This document shows, piece after piece, positions 1 to 7,109 of a stretch of 8,429 nt of DNA. Each line of letters opens with the position of its first letter. Position 1 is the first letter of the stretch. The translations under genes and the position numbers were made by a program. Source of the stretch: Proteiniphilum sp. Lineage in GTDB: Bacteria; Bacteroidota; Bacteroidia; Bacteroidales; Dysgonomonadaceae. The notes beneath the pieces were generated by a model. The model had not been told where the DNA came from and did no database searches. It saw nothing but the letters and a program-made list of their open reading frames with translations. The DNA is taken from NCBI GenBank assembly GCA_012728465.1, contig JAAYFB010000244.1:1-8429 (forward strand), in the 5' to 3' direction.

Positions 1-12
1 CCTCCAGCTCCA
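1..12 (+). ncRNA. ssrA: 3' end of tmRNA (partial)
   Basis: The first 12 bases, CCTCCAGCTCCA, match the end of the T-arm and the 3' acceptor strand of tmRNA. CAGCTCC would pair with the usual tmRNA 5' end GGGGCUG, including the G-U wobble that alanyl-tRNA synthetase recognises, and the next A would be the discriminator base. I recall the Porphyromonas tmRNA ending in the same CCCTCCAGCTCCA. CCA is not fully encoded (CAA follows), as is common in Bacteroidota. A strong hairpin follows at once, as expected at the end of a stable RNA gene. tmRNA rescues stalled ribosomes with SmpB. Only 12 bases are visible, so a tRNA-Ala end is the main alternative, though its acceptor strand usually differs just before AGCTCC. 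Confidence 0.55.
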
Positions 13-13
13 C

Positions 14-59
14 AATAAAGGGTGTAAATCAAGAAGTTACGAGATTTACACCCTTTATT
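14..59 (+). terminator. Strong hairpin, probable ssrA terminator
   Basis: Two perfectly complementary 17-nt arms (14-30 and 43-59; AATAAAGGGTGTAAATC and its reverse complement) enclose a 12-nt loop. The hairpin starts two bases after the presumed tmRNA discriminator base. It has no classical U run, but the 3' arm ends in TTTATTA. It lies between the tmRNA end and the converging DUF4249 gene, so it may stop transcription from both sides. Confidence 0.6.
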
Positions 60-97
60 ACACCCAAGAATATCAACTACTTTTTATAAAATAGAAT

Positions 98-115
98 ATC
101 AGAGTTAAATCTGAT
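98..115 (-). terminator. Weak hairpin after the DUF4249 gene
   Basis: ATCAGA (98-103) and TCTGAT (110-115) are perfect inverted arms around a 6-nt loop, 12 nt past the stop codon of the last operon gene. On the minus strand the stem is followed by the T-rich stretch ATTCTATTTTAT. The stem is short and low in GC, so this is at best a weak intrinsic terminator; the hairpin at 14-59 may back it up. Confidence 0.35.
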
Positions 116-127
116 GTAGACAGCATA

Positions 128-1024
128 TTACACCTCTATAACTTTTTCGTCAATTGTAAATGTGCCTAATATGCCATATCCCCCTTTTATATTTGAAAAT
201 ATCTTCACTGGTTCAGAAAAGTTGTCTCCATTAGATGCTAATTCAACAGAGCGTAAATATTTATATAGATTTTCAGAAAGAGAATGTATTTCTATTTTTA
301 CATATTGGTCAGCATCTATGAAGTTATCAAACTTAACATATACATTTAGAGTATATTCCTTGTCTTGAAACAATTCATCTGAGAATATTGCAAACATACT
401 GGTATTTGTGTCGCCAAGTGTGCCTGTTACCTCTTTAAAAAGAGGTTCTTGATCAAGTAATACTTCTGAATTGTTCCAATCTATATCATCTGGCTTATTC
501 TCTCTAAAAACTGTTTTTGTGTGAATGACTATTCTGTAATAATCTCTTTGATTTGACCGATCTTTTATCTTAATCTTTGTGCGAAGATAAGAGAAGGCTT
601 CTTTTTTGAACCATTCGGGTGTAACGCTAATTACTTGTGGTGGTTTAGGAACAATATCTTTGCCCTCTACATAGTCATGTGGTTGTGAATTGCCTGAAAT
701 AGTAATTACATCATCAGGCTTTAGTGTGGCATCAAAAGCATAATAATTGTCTTTATCTTTGTTGTGGTTGTACTTAACCTTGATAGGCAACCCATTAATT
801 AGTAGGCTTAAATTAGGGTCATCAACTGGTTTCGACTTTTGTTGCGAGAAGGCAAATACACTTTCCGATACCTTTAGTGAATGAGAATCCTGATTGCAAT
901 CAATTATGGTGTTTAGTACCATCTTGGGAGGGAAATCATTGCCCTTATAGTTTACATCACTTTCGCATGCTGAAAACAGCAATGAAGCGATTAATATGAA
1001 CGTTATTGTTGTTGTATTTGTCAT
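128..1024 (-). CDS. DUF4249-family surface lipoprotein
   Basis: This is a 298-residue lipoprotein that I assign to the DUF4249 family. That family is found in Bacteroidota, typically encoded directly after a TonB-dependent receptor of the carboxypeptidase-regulatory-like type, as here. The N-terminus is a type II signal peptide with lipobox LFSAC and the lipidated cysteine at about residue 20. The mature start (CESD) carries an acidic residue, compatible with export to the outer face of the outer membrane. The rest reads as a beta-rich extracellular protein with no catalytic motif that I can see. The start codon at 1024 lies 5 nt after the receptor's stop codon, so the two are co-transcribed and probably translationally coupled. 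By analogy with other lipoprotein-receptor pairs it probably helps capture a ligand for the receptor. The ligand is unknown, and the family assignment rests on context and overall character. Confidence 0.8.
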   Translation of the reverse strand: MTNTTTITFILIASLLFSACESDVNYKGNDFPPKMVLNTIIDCNQDSHSLKVSESVFAFSQQKSKPVDDPNLSLLINGLPIKVKYNHNKDKDNYYAFDATLKPDDVITISGNSQPHDYVEGKDIVPKPPQVISVTPEWFKKEAFSYLRTKIKIKDRSNQRDYYRIVIHTKTVFRENKPDDIDWNNSEVLLDQEPLFKEVTGTLGDTNTSMFAIFSDELFQDKEYTLNVYVKFDNFIDADQYVKIEIHSLSENLYKYLRSVELASNGDNFSEPVKIFSNIKGGYGILGTFTIDEKVIEV

Positions 1025-1029
1025 AACAT

Positions 1030-3429
1030 CTAAAAGTTATATGTATATGAAACAGAAGGCATTATTGGAAAAAGAGATACTTGTTTTAGCTTTTGTGTAT
1101 AAACAACCTTTCCGTTATCATCTCTTGATACATCGGTTTCTATATATATGTTGAAAGGGTTCTTACGATTATACACATTGTAAATACTGAAATTCCACAC
1201 TCCATATTTATCCTTTTTCTTTTTCGGTGTGTAGTTTGCACCTACATCAAGTCGATGAAATGACGGCATCCTATAGTTGTTGCGATAATCTAATTGAATT
1301 AATTCATCTAAGCGATATGGATAATAGGGTATATCTGGCGTTATAGCTGCCATTAATGGCAATGTTATCATATTGCCCGAGGAGTATGACCAATTAATCA
1401 TAAAGTCCCATTTAGAGTTATGATTATACATTATAGCTGCATTAATAATATGCCTTTGATCATATTTAGCTGGAAACCACTCACCGAAATTTATGTTATC
1501 AAACTTTCTTTCAGTCTTAGACAAAGTGTAAGCAAGTGTACCAGTAGTTTTTCCAAATTCCTTTTCAATCGCAATCTCAACACCGTATGAACGACCTATT
1601 CCACTCTCCACTTTATTTTCCCAGCTTTCTGATGTGCCTAAAAAAGAGGCTCCCTCTTTATAATCAATCACATTATTCATGTCTTTGTAATATGTGCTCG
1701 TTGATAGTGTTAATTGATTTGGCATGCTAAAAGTAGCTCCAATAGAAAATTGATTAGCCTGCATTGGTTTAACCAACCCTGTTGTAGGTAGCCATAGGTC
1801 TGTTTGAAGCAATAAAGAGTTATTAGTAAGAAGATGTAGATATTGTTTCATTTGTGTGTAGTCAGCGTTCAAAGCTACACTGTTTGATAATAAGTATTTT
1901 AATGAAATGCGTGGGTCTATTGCATTATAAGATTTACCATCTATGTTGAATGAAGATAATCTCACACCAAAGTTTGCGTTTAGATTATGTGTTGGCCTCC
2001 ACTCATCTTCAAGATATGCTGAATATTCCATTCCTTTATAGTTATTGGTTGGAGTATTGTTAGTTATGTCAATATCATTGTCGGTTGTGCTAATTTTTAG
2101 AACTTCTGGACGAAAAAGATGAGAAACAACCTTTACACCAGCTCGCAAGAAATGATTATTAGAGGGTACATATTCATAATCAACATCAAGCGAATAATCT
2201 TCTATACCAGATGTGTAGGCTAATTTATTGGTGTTCGTCTCTTTGTTTTGGATGTAACTCTCACCAACATTAGTTTGATAGTTATATCTATTATAAGCGA
2301 GCGTAGCATTTATAAACATGTTTGATTTTATGGCACTATTTAGACGCATAGCTAATATTGTGTTTCCCCAGCCCCAGTCTTGATTTGATTGTGAAGTGTA
2401 TTCATCACTACTTAAACTACCTAAATCAGTATTATGAACAAGTGTATTACCCGTTTTGTTAGTTAGCTTATCTCTTCCATTATAAAATATAATATAGGCA
2501 GATGTTTTTTCTCCAATGTTATGATGAAGCTTTGCATTGATATCGTAGAAGCTGAAATTAGTTCGTTCCTTTTCAGTATCATCGCTATTAAACTGATTTT
2601 GAAGTGGTACAAGATATAAATCTATAATAGAGCGACGAGCCGATAAAAAGAAGGATGTTTTGTCCTTAACTATGGGGCCTTCAATATTAAAGCTAGCGGA
2701 AAGCAACCCTAAAGTAGCAGAACCTGTCACCTTTTCCTTGTTTCCATCTTTAGTATTAATATCAATTACTGATGATAGTCTTCCACCAAAACGTGCTGGA
2801 AATCCGGACTTGAATAAAGTAACGTTTTTGATAGCTTCAGAATTAAATACAGATAGAAAGCCAAATATATGTCCAATATTATAAATGGGGATACCATCAA
2901 GAAGAACAAGGTTTTGGTCGGGACTGCCACCTCGTATGCTCAAATCGCTTTTTCCTTCGGAAGTATTCTTTACTCCAGGGATATATTGCAATGACTTCAT
3001 CAAATCACTTTCTCCAAAGAATGCAGGCGTTCGTTTTATAATTGAAATTGGTACATGTATAGTGCCAAGACCATCATGAACACGTCTATTAATATTTGAA
3101 CTAACTACTACTTCGGATATCTCAATTGATTTAGGCAATAGTTCTACATTTATAGTAGTGTCTTTGTTTGCTTTAAAGTTAATATCTTTAGCATCATAGC
3201 CAATGTGAGAGTAGTGTAAACTAATATCTCCTTTTGGTACTCTTAATGAATAGAACCCATATGTATTAGTATTACTTCCTGAAGACATATCTTCATTTGT
3301 AATATTAGCATTAACCAACACCTCTTTGGTGGTAGCATCAGTTACAATACCACTTATTGTTATTGTTTGAGCATTTATAGATATTGATTTGAGAAGGATT
3401 GCAAGAATTGAAAATATTATCTTTCGCAT
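1030..3429 (-). CDS. TonB-dependent outer-membrane receptor
   Basis: This 799-residue TonB-dependent receptor would import a substrate across the outer membrane using energy passed from TonB-ExbBD. A signal peptide appears to end at INA|Q (residues 20-21). A carboxypeptidase-regulatory-like beta-sandwich follows (about 22-108, starting ITISGIVTD). Then come a TonB-box-like EVVVSS and a plug domain (about 110-230) with the hallmarks SLQYIPGV, IRGGSPDQNLVLLDG and GFPARFGGRLSSVID. The remainder is the 22-strand barrel, ending in YTYNF with the C-terminal Phe typical of outer-membrane barrels. The plug wording and the length (about 800, not the roughly 1000 of SusC) match the receptor subgroup paired with DUF4249 proteins. 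It sits between a BACON lipoprotein (6-nt gap) and the DUF4249 gene (5-nt gap). No regulator or enzyme nearby reveals the substrate. Confidence 0.93.
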   Translation of the reverse strand: MRKIIFSILAILLKSISINAQTITISGIVTDATTKEVLVNANITNEDMSSGSNTNTYGFYSLRVPKGDISLHYSHIGYDAKDINFKANKDTTINVELLPKSIEISEVVVSSNINRRVHDGLGTIHVPISIIKRTPAFFGESDLMKSLQYIPGVKNTSEGKSDLSIRGGSPDQNLVLLDGIPIYNIGHIFGFLSVFNSEAIKNVTLFKSGFPARFGGRLSSVIDINTKDGNKEKVTGSATLGLLSASFNIEGPIVKDKTSFFLSARRSIIDLYLVPLQNQFNSDDTEKERTNFSFYDINAKLHHNIGEKTSAYIIFYNGRDKLTNKTGNTLVHNTDLGSLSSDEYTSQSNQDWGWGNTILAMRLNSAIKSNMFINATLAYNRYNYQTNVGESYIQNKETNTNKLAYTSGIEDYSLDVDYEYVPSNNHFLRAGVKVVSHLFRPEVLKISTTDNDIDITNNTPTNNYKGMEYSAYLEDEWRPTHNLNANFGVRLSSFNIDGKSYNAIDPRISLKYLLSNSVALNADYTQMKQYLHLLTNNSLLLQTDLWLPTTGLVKPMQANQFSIGATFSMPNQLTLSTSTYYKDMNNVIDYKEGASFLGTSESWENKVESGIGRSYGVEIAIEKEFGKTTGTLAYTLSKTERKFDNINFGEWFPAKYDQRHIINAAIMYNHNSKWDFMINWSYSSGNMITLPLMAAITPDIPYYPYRLDELIQLDYRNNYRMPSFHRLDVGANYTPKKKKDKYGVWNFSIYNVYNRKNPFNIYIETDVSRDDNGKVVYTQKLKQVSLFPIMPSVSYTYNF

Positions 3430-3435
3430 ATTTTT

Positions 3436-3789
3436 CTAATTTTGTTTCAACTCTACAATTCTTTCAATGCTACCCTGCTTAATATATAGAGTGGTATTAT
3501 TATCTGACGTCTCCTCTTTGGTAGTAATGGTTATTGTAGCTTTTCCTTTTCCACCTATTGGCGTTATGCTAAACCATTTTGTAGCAGGTGGAATTCCATA
3601 ACCCAATTCTAATCCCTCACAAGTTATTTCCCACTCACCCGTGGCTGTAATATTAAATGACTTTGTATCAATTCCCGATTGAAACGTTAGGATACTTGTA
3701 TCTATTTCTAAAATATCATCTTTTGAGCATGAAGTTAGGGTAGATAGTGTAAATAAGAATAAAATTGATAGTAATTTAAATGTTTTCAT
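3436..3789 (-). CDS. Single-domain BACON lipoprotein
   Basis: This is a 117-residue lipoprotein. A type II signal peptide ends in lipobox LTSC with the lipidated Cys at 21, followed by SKDD, which resembles the acidic signal that sends lipoproteins to the cell surface in Bacteroidota. Residues about 31-117 form one BACON-type Ig-like domain: ILTFQSGIDTKSFNITATGEWEI, then WFSITPIGGKGKATITITT and a final strand ending ELKQN. BACON domains are thought to bind carbohydrate or mucin, or to act as spacers. It is the first gene of the operon, 6 nt upstream of the receptor, so it may act as an extra surface binding subunit. A one-domain BACON lipoprotein heading a receptor/DUF4249 operon is not an arrangement I recognise as standard. 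It resembles the first domain of the broken neighbour at 4024-5131 only in general pattern. Confidence 0.8.
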   Translation of the reverse strand: MKTFKLLSILFLFTLSTLTSCSKDDILEIDTSILTFQSGIDTKSFNITATGEWEITCEGLELGYGIPPATKWFSITPIGGKGKATITITTKEETSDNNTTLYIKQGSIERIVELKQN

Positions 3790-4023
3790 ATATCTGTTTA
3801 TTTGATATTAATATTTCAATTTGCTGACTCTTCTAATAAGATGAGATAGTGCTGCAAATGTTGCATTATATAACGTTAAATATTTTATTTTTTAACACTA
3901 TTGCTAAAAAACAGATTCTTTAAAACTTTATCTTGAAAATTTTAAAAATAAACTATTTAAACCTACAATACCCAAAGCTATTGTTATATAACTTATACGT
4001 AAACCACTTTAATAAAAACCAAA
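3790..4023. other. AT-rich intergenic region
   Basis: This 234-bp stretch of very AT-rich DNA separates the broken multi-BACON gene from the receptor operon. I see no open frame worth calling. It holds a candidate operon promoter (3973-3980). It also holds a weaker AACATTTG (plus strand 3855-3862) with no -33 partner. No clear terminator for the upstream gene is visible. Confidence 0.6.
3973..3980 (-). promoter_or_regulatory. Candidate -7 box of the receptor operon
   Basis: On the minus strand the octamer is TAGCTTTG, a perfect fit to the Bacteroides -7 consensus TAnnTTTG. At the expected spacing of about 19 nt upstream there is only TTTA instead of TTTG, so the -33 element is imperfect. Use of this promoter would give a leader of roughly 175 nt before the ATG at 3789, long enough for RNA-level control. 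Confidence 0.4.
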
Positions 4024-4083
4024 CTATCTCCTTACCCCTTTTCCTACATTTATCTGTGTTTTGGCTGTTTGCTTAATTTCTGT

Positions 4084-4226
4084 CAGCCCTCTTGTTTCAA
4101 TCCTCGTAATCCAACTGTCAGATATTTCAATGTCGAACTCCACATTGGCTTTTACCTCTACTTCAATTGTGCCACCATCGTTAGAAAGTTCATATTTATC
4201 GGGAGTTACAATAAGACCTAAATTGG
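4084..4226 (-). repeat. Intragenic repeat copy encoding BACON domain 4
   Basis: This segment aligns without gaps to 4621-4763 at an offset of 537 bp (179 codons). The shared stretch encodes the first half of BACON domains 4 and 2 (KANVEFD/E, WITR/QxETRGLT). Much of the match holds at DNA level, for example CTTGTTTCAA and AACTCCACATTGGCTTT, which points to fairly recent internal duplication or gene conversion. Confidence 0.7.
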
Positions 4227-4620
4227 CAGCCTGTTTTATGGTCACAGTCTCTTGCAAATTGGTCTTTTTATCTTTCACAACAATTTTAGCTGTGCGTTCA
4301 TCATAATCCTTGTTTTGAGTGATGTCCAACACCACAGTCTCTGTGCGCAATGCCCTTGTTGCAGTGTGTGACACCCAATCTTTGGCATCTTCAGGGATTA
4401 TTATTTCATAGTCAATATTAGTTTTCACTTCCACCTCTACAGATTGAGCTTGGCTTGTCAGTTCAATATCTTTTTCTGTAAGTATAAGAGCATCTTCTTG
4501 AGATTGGAAAATGGTAATGGTGCTCGACATATTTCCACCTTTTTGCTTAATGGTGATTGAGCCTTCTCTATTGCCGTAAGTGTCGTTCTCTGCAACTTTA
4601 AACGCTATCTCTGATGTAGT

Positions 4621-4763
4621 TAAGCCCCTTGTTTCAACCTGTGTTATCCACTCATCATGTATCTCCACCTCAAACTCCACATTGGCTTTCACCTCCACCG
4701 CAATGGCGCTCTCTTCATTGCCCAACTCATACCTATCTTGAGTTATGAGCAGACCCAAATTCT
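4621..4763 (-). repeat. Intragenic repeat copy encoding BACON domain 2
   Basis: This is the partner of 4084-4226, encoding the first half of BACON domain 2 (QDRYELG to VETRGLT). Similarity breaks off right after GLT: domain 2 goes on with a normal second half (TSEIAFKVAENDTY), while domain 4 does not. Confidence 0.7.
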
Positions 4764-5191
4764 CGCCTTGATTGACGGTAATGGTTTTGGTGATGTTTCC
4801 ACTCTGTATCGTAACCGTACAACTTCTGGTGTCATAATCCTCATTAGCAGGAGCAGACAAAGTGATGCTTCCTGTAGATTTATTCCCACTTGAAGGAGTA
4901 ACTGTACACCAACCAGCAGATGACTTTGCAGTCCAAGTTACATTCGATTCAATTAAAATAGATTCTGACCCACCTTCATTTTGTAAAATCGATGTTCGAT
5001 TTTTTTAGGGTAATAAATGGATCTTCGGTTTCCACTGGTGGTTTTTCAACCTCTTTTATTGGGTCGTCACCATCGCTACAGGTTAATAGTAGCGTGCAAA
5101 TTGACAATAGAAAAAAAATGTTTTGTTTCATAGCTATTAATATTATACAGAAGAATAACAACAGGGTAATGAGTATAAATAAGAATAAATG

Positions 5192-5222
5192 TAAAGATAG
5201 CCATGTATTTAATAAAAACAAA
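5192..5222 (-). promoter_or_regulatory. Promoter of the multi-BACON gene
   Basis: On the minus strand TTTG (5219-5222) is followed after exactly 19 nt by TATCTTTA (5192-5199), one mismatch from TAnnTTTG. The start of transcription would fall near 5185, about 55 nt before the ATG at 5131. The position supports 5131 as the true start, because a longer reading of that frame to 5311 would place the promoter inside the coding sequence. Confidence 0.55.
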
Positions 5223-5302
5223 GAATACTTTATAAATAAATTGCAGTTTTGTTGTTTTATCTCAAATTTGTTAATAAAAACATTGACAGTGGGATAAAGA
5301 CA

Positions 5303-5447
5303 GATTTCCAAATCGGCATGCCTGCGAAGCAGATAAAAACAGTGAACAGAACGTTGAACAGATAACCTGTTGATTTATAGATTGTAGGGACTTGAATAGC
5401 CAATACCGCCCCCCAGTCCCCTAAAGGGGGAGTTGCCGCTATTGATC
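5303..5447. repeat. Repeat debris beyond the abiE 3' end
   Basis: This non-coding stretch carries pieces of the right-hand repeat module. GATTTCCAAATCGGC (5303-5317) is also at 8331-8345. CTGC-GAA-GCAG (5322-5332) and AACAG-ATAAC-CTGTT (5357-5371) are small hairpins. Positions 5391-5447 form a 57-bp near-copy of 7487-7542 and 8128-8184, containing a C-rich/G-rich hairpin around TAAA and ending in GCTATTGATC, a one-base variant of the GCTATTCATC tag. All share the same orientation as the right-hand copies. Confidence 0.75.
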
Positions 5448-5456
5448 CTTACCCCG

Positions 5457-6248
5457 CTATATTTTATTAATCAAATTAGCTACAATTGTTTTCGAAGCAT
5501 CTTCAATAGAATACTCCACCCCTGGTCGAATGATTGCGTGCATGTCTGTGAGAAACTCGTTATCGTTAAGTTTTTCTTCTAAATTGGTAAGATACTGTTT
5601 TTGAGATGGAGGATTTTTCACTGCAAACTGCATATACTCTTTGTAACAATCAACTGTTTTTTGAGTGTCTATATTTTTGCTTTTTATAGCCCAGTATAGG
5701 TCAAACAAATCACGTCCTTTCCTTCTTTGATAAAGTGCACGAAGTTTAGTTCCCAAAAGCTCTTCCAAGTGATAGGTAGTAATCAAACAACTACCAGAAA
5801 ACCATGAATTGGTAACAGAAAAAGGGAACTTTTGAAGTCCCAAAACAGTGAAATGTTCACGTGTATTAATCTCAATCTTTAACCTTAAATTGATAATAGG
5901 TGGCATTTCCGATTCAAAACGATACAAGATAGTATTGTTATGAATATGCTGCTTTATGGTGCGTTTTGTTCCCAGAAATGCTAAACAATTACGAATCTCA
6001 ACAAGTATCGGTTTTATCGGACCTGAAACAACTTGAACAAGGTCTATATCTTCCGAGTATCTCACCTGAGGTTGAATAAAAAGTTTGTGTAGTGCTGTTC
6101 CACCTCGAAAGGCTAAACTTCTCTTCAATAGCGGCGAACTAAACAACTCAACAAGAGTTCTACTTATCACAAGGTCTTGCTCTACCTGCGCATCATTGCT
6201 CCATGGAGCGAAGCGTTTCCATTCAAGTATATATCTCTGAGGTATCAT
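5457..6248 (-). CDS. abiEii: AbiEii toxin (nucleotidyltransferase, type IV TA)
   Basis: This 263-residue protein is a member of the AbiEii/AbiGii toxin family (DUF1814), the toxin half of a type IV toxin-antitoxin system known for phage abortive infection. The nucleotidyltransferase fold is evident from FRGGTALHK (residues 47-55), RYSEDIDL (63-70) with the metal-binding acidic pair, and KIEIN (124-128) with the probable third acidic position. The later motif has K168 and GRDLFDLYW (178-186). All key motifs are intact, and the length is in the family range. Relatives bind GTP, and some transfer nucleotides to tRNA acceptor ends; the target here is unknown. The start ATG overlaps the stop of abiEi (ATGA at 6245-6248), so translation is coupled. 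The stop is followed closely by a repeat fragment whose hairpin may end the transcript. Confidence 0.93.
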   Translation of the reverse strand: MIPQRYILEWKRFAPWSNDAQVEQDLVISRTLVELFSSPLLKRSLAFRGGTALHKLFIQPQVRYSEDIDLVQVVSGPIKPILVEIRNCLAFLGTKRTIKQHIHNNTILYRFESEMPPIINLRLKIEINTREHFTVLGLQKFPFSVTNSWFSGSCLITTYHLEELLGTKLRALYQRRKGRDLFDLYWAIKSKNIDTQKTVDCYKEYMQFAVKNPPSQKQYLTNLEEKLNDNEFLTDMHAIIRPGVEYSIEDASKTIVANLINKI

Positions 6249-7045
6249 ATATCGGTGCTTATCTTATCATTAACAATGATTTGCCACTTGCTATCCAACT
6301 CTCCCTTTTTTTCAGCCATCAACGATAGATAGACTGGATGAAGAGTCTCCTTCTGCAACGATTTTTCTATTACTGTAGCGTTAATTTCGAGAGTGTCAAG
6401 GATGTATCCCAAACGCTGTCTTGTAGCTACGGAGAATAATTGAGCAGTACTACGCAAACGATTAGTTTTCACACCCTCTGAAAGCTCCAAAATCACTTCG
6501 TAAATTCTACTCAAACCTAATATTCGTTGATTTTCTATAAGGTCAAACAGGGTTGCTTCGGGCGTGGATACGTGTAGGTAGCCCGATTTTGTTTTCATGG
6601 GCATTACGACATCTTTGCCCCACACTTTACGATTGATGAAGTTAATATGATGTTTATCCGAGACAATGTTGCGCAAAGGATTTCCATTGTGAGTTATAAA
6701 AAATGACATAGGCTGTTGATGCCCTGCTCCATGCAAAGCTGCAGCAGAAAGCAACGAAACATAATATTCTCTATTTAAGTAACCCATCAGATCATCAACA
6801 AAGAGCGTTTCTGGCACAATGCCTCTGCGCATATATTCAGGTGTTATAACAGCATAATATCCTCTACGAATAGGATAGATAGCCCCTTTCTGAACCAGAC
6901 GATACAGTGCTTTGCTCAAAGTAGCTTGCTCCACCTCCAATGTTGCCATATCGTCGATAGAAAATGAAATTCGCCCATCTGCCAATAGGTTTTTTATAAA
7001 CCCTTCGTAGTCAGCGTTTTTGATACTTGTGCCCTTTTTGTTCAT
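6245..7045 (-). CDS. abiEi: AbiEi antitoxin and autorepressor
   Basis: This 266-residue protein is the antitoxin of the AbiE pair. An N-terminal winged-helix DNA-binding region covers about residues 13-67, ending in the characteristic wing RRGYYAVI (60-67). The C-terminal part contains LSAAALHGAGHQQP and STPEATLFDLIEN, typical of the AbiEi family. In studied AbiE systems the N-terminal domain represses the operon's own promoter and the C-terminal domain counteracts the toxin without forming a stable complex with it. Here it is the first gene of a two-gene operon, overlapping abiEii by 4 nt. A strong Bacteroides-type promoter and a palindrome lie directly upstream, fitting negative autoregulation. 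The gene looks complete. Confidence 0.92.
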   Translation of the reverse strand: MNKKGTSIKNADYEGFIKNLLADGRISFSIDDMATLEVEQATLSKALYRLVQKGAIYPIRRGYYAVITPEYMRRGIVPETLFVDDLMGYLNREYYVSLLSAAALHGAGHQQPMSFFITHNGNPLRNIVSDKHHINFINRKVWGKDVVMPMKTKSGYLHVSTPEATLFDLIENQRILGLSRIYEVILELSEGVKTNRLRSTAQLFSVATRQRLGYILDTLEINATVIEKSLQKETLHPVYLSLMAEKKGELDSKWQIIVNDKISTDI

Positions 7046-7084
7046 ATTTGCGTATATGGACTATTTGTGTCCTACAATGCAAAT
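7046..7084 (-). promoter_or_regulatory. Palindromic candidate AbiEi operator
   Basis: Two 16-nt arms (7046-7061 and 7069-7084) form an imperfect inverted repeat around 7 nt. The outer ATTTGC/GCAAAT and inner GGAC/GTCC match perfectly, and 11 of 16 positions match overall. The palindrome overlaps most of the -7 box and abuts the start codon of abiEi, so a bound protein would block transcription. AbiEi homologues are known to bind inverted repeats in their own promoters; binding here is inferred. Confidence 0.5.
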
Positions 7085-7109
7085 ATAGACAAGTTTCTTT
7101 TACCCACAA
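7080..7109 (-). promoter_or_regulatory. Promoter of the abiE operon
   Basis: On the minus strand TTG (7107-7109) is followed after 19 nt by TATATTTG (7080-7087), a perfect -7 box (TAnnTTTG) at the canonical spacing. Transcription would begin near 7073, giving a leader of about 28 nt before ATG 7045. Confidence 0.75.

Larger units (their letters stand above)
4024..5131 (-). pseudogene. Frameshifted multi-BACON lipoprotein gene
   Basis: The gene starts at ATG 5131 with a lipoprotein signal peptide (lipobox LLTC, Cys18, then SDGDD). The first frame runs into BACON domain 1 (ITLKKSNIDFTK) and stops at 4976-4978. One base in the A4 run at 4979-4982 is surplus: without it the reading continues DFTNEGGSES and stays open to 4024, about 368 residues in all. 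Domain 1 (NEGGSES to TITVNQ) is followed by domains 2 (LLITQDRYELG), 3 (LILTEKDIELT) and 4 (LIVTPDKYELS), each roughly 85-90 residues. Domain 4 is shortened: after WITRIETRGLT it goes directly to EIKQTAKTQ and a basic tail, KGVRR. BACON proteins are surface binding or spacer proteins. The downstream frame alone (TTG near 4860) lacks a signal peptide, so a separate gene there is unlikely. Sequencing error, phase variation or real decay are all possible. Confidence 0.75.

Noticed and set aside
2660..3079. Plus-strand frames opposite the receptor gene
   Set aside because: They are antisense shadows of the conserved plug domain.
3855..3862. AACATTTG on the minus strand as the operon promoter
   Set aside because: It has one mismatch in the -7 box and no TTG at 19-21 nt upstream; TAGCTTTG at 3973-3980 fits better.
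4024..4860. Independent BACON gene starting at TTG 4860
   Set aside because: The frame stays open upstream for a further 40 codons of good BACON sequence and has no signal peptide or promoter of its own. It is better read as the downstream half of a frameshifted gene.
4976..5311. Longer reading of the lipoprotein frame from an ATG at 5311
   Set aside because: The extra 60 N-terminal residues are not protein-like, would bury the signal peptide MKQNIFFLL, and would place the TTTG-N19-TATCTTTA promoter inside the gene.
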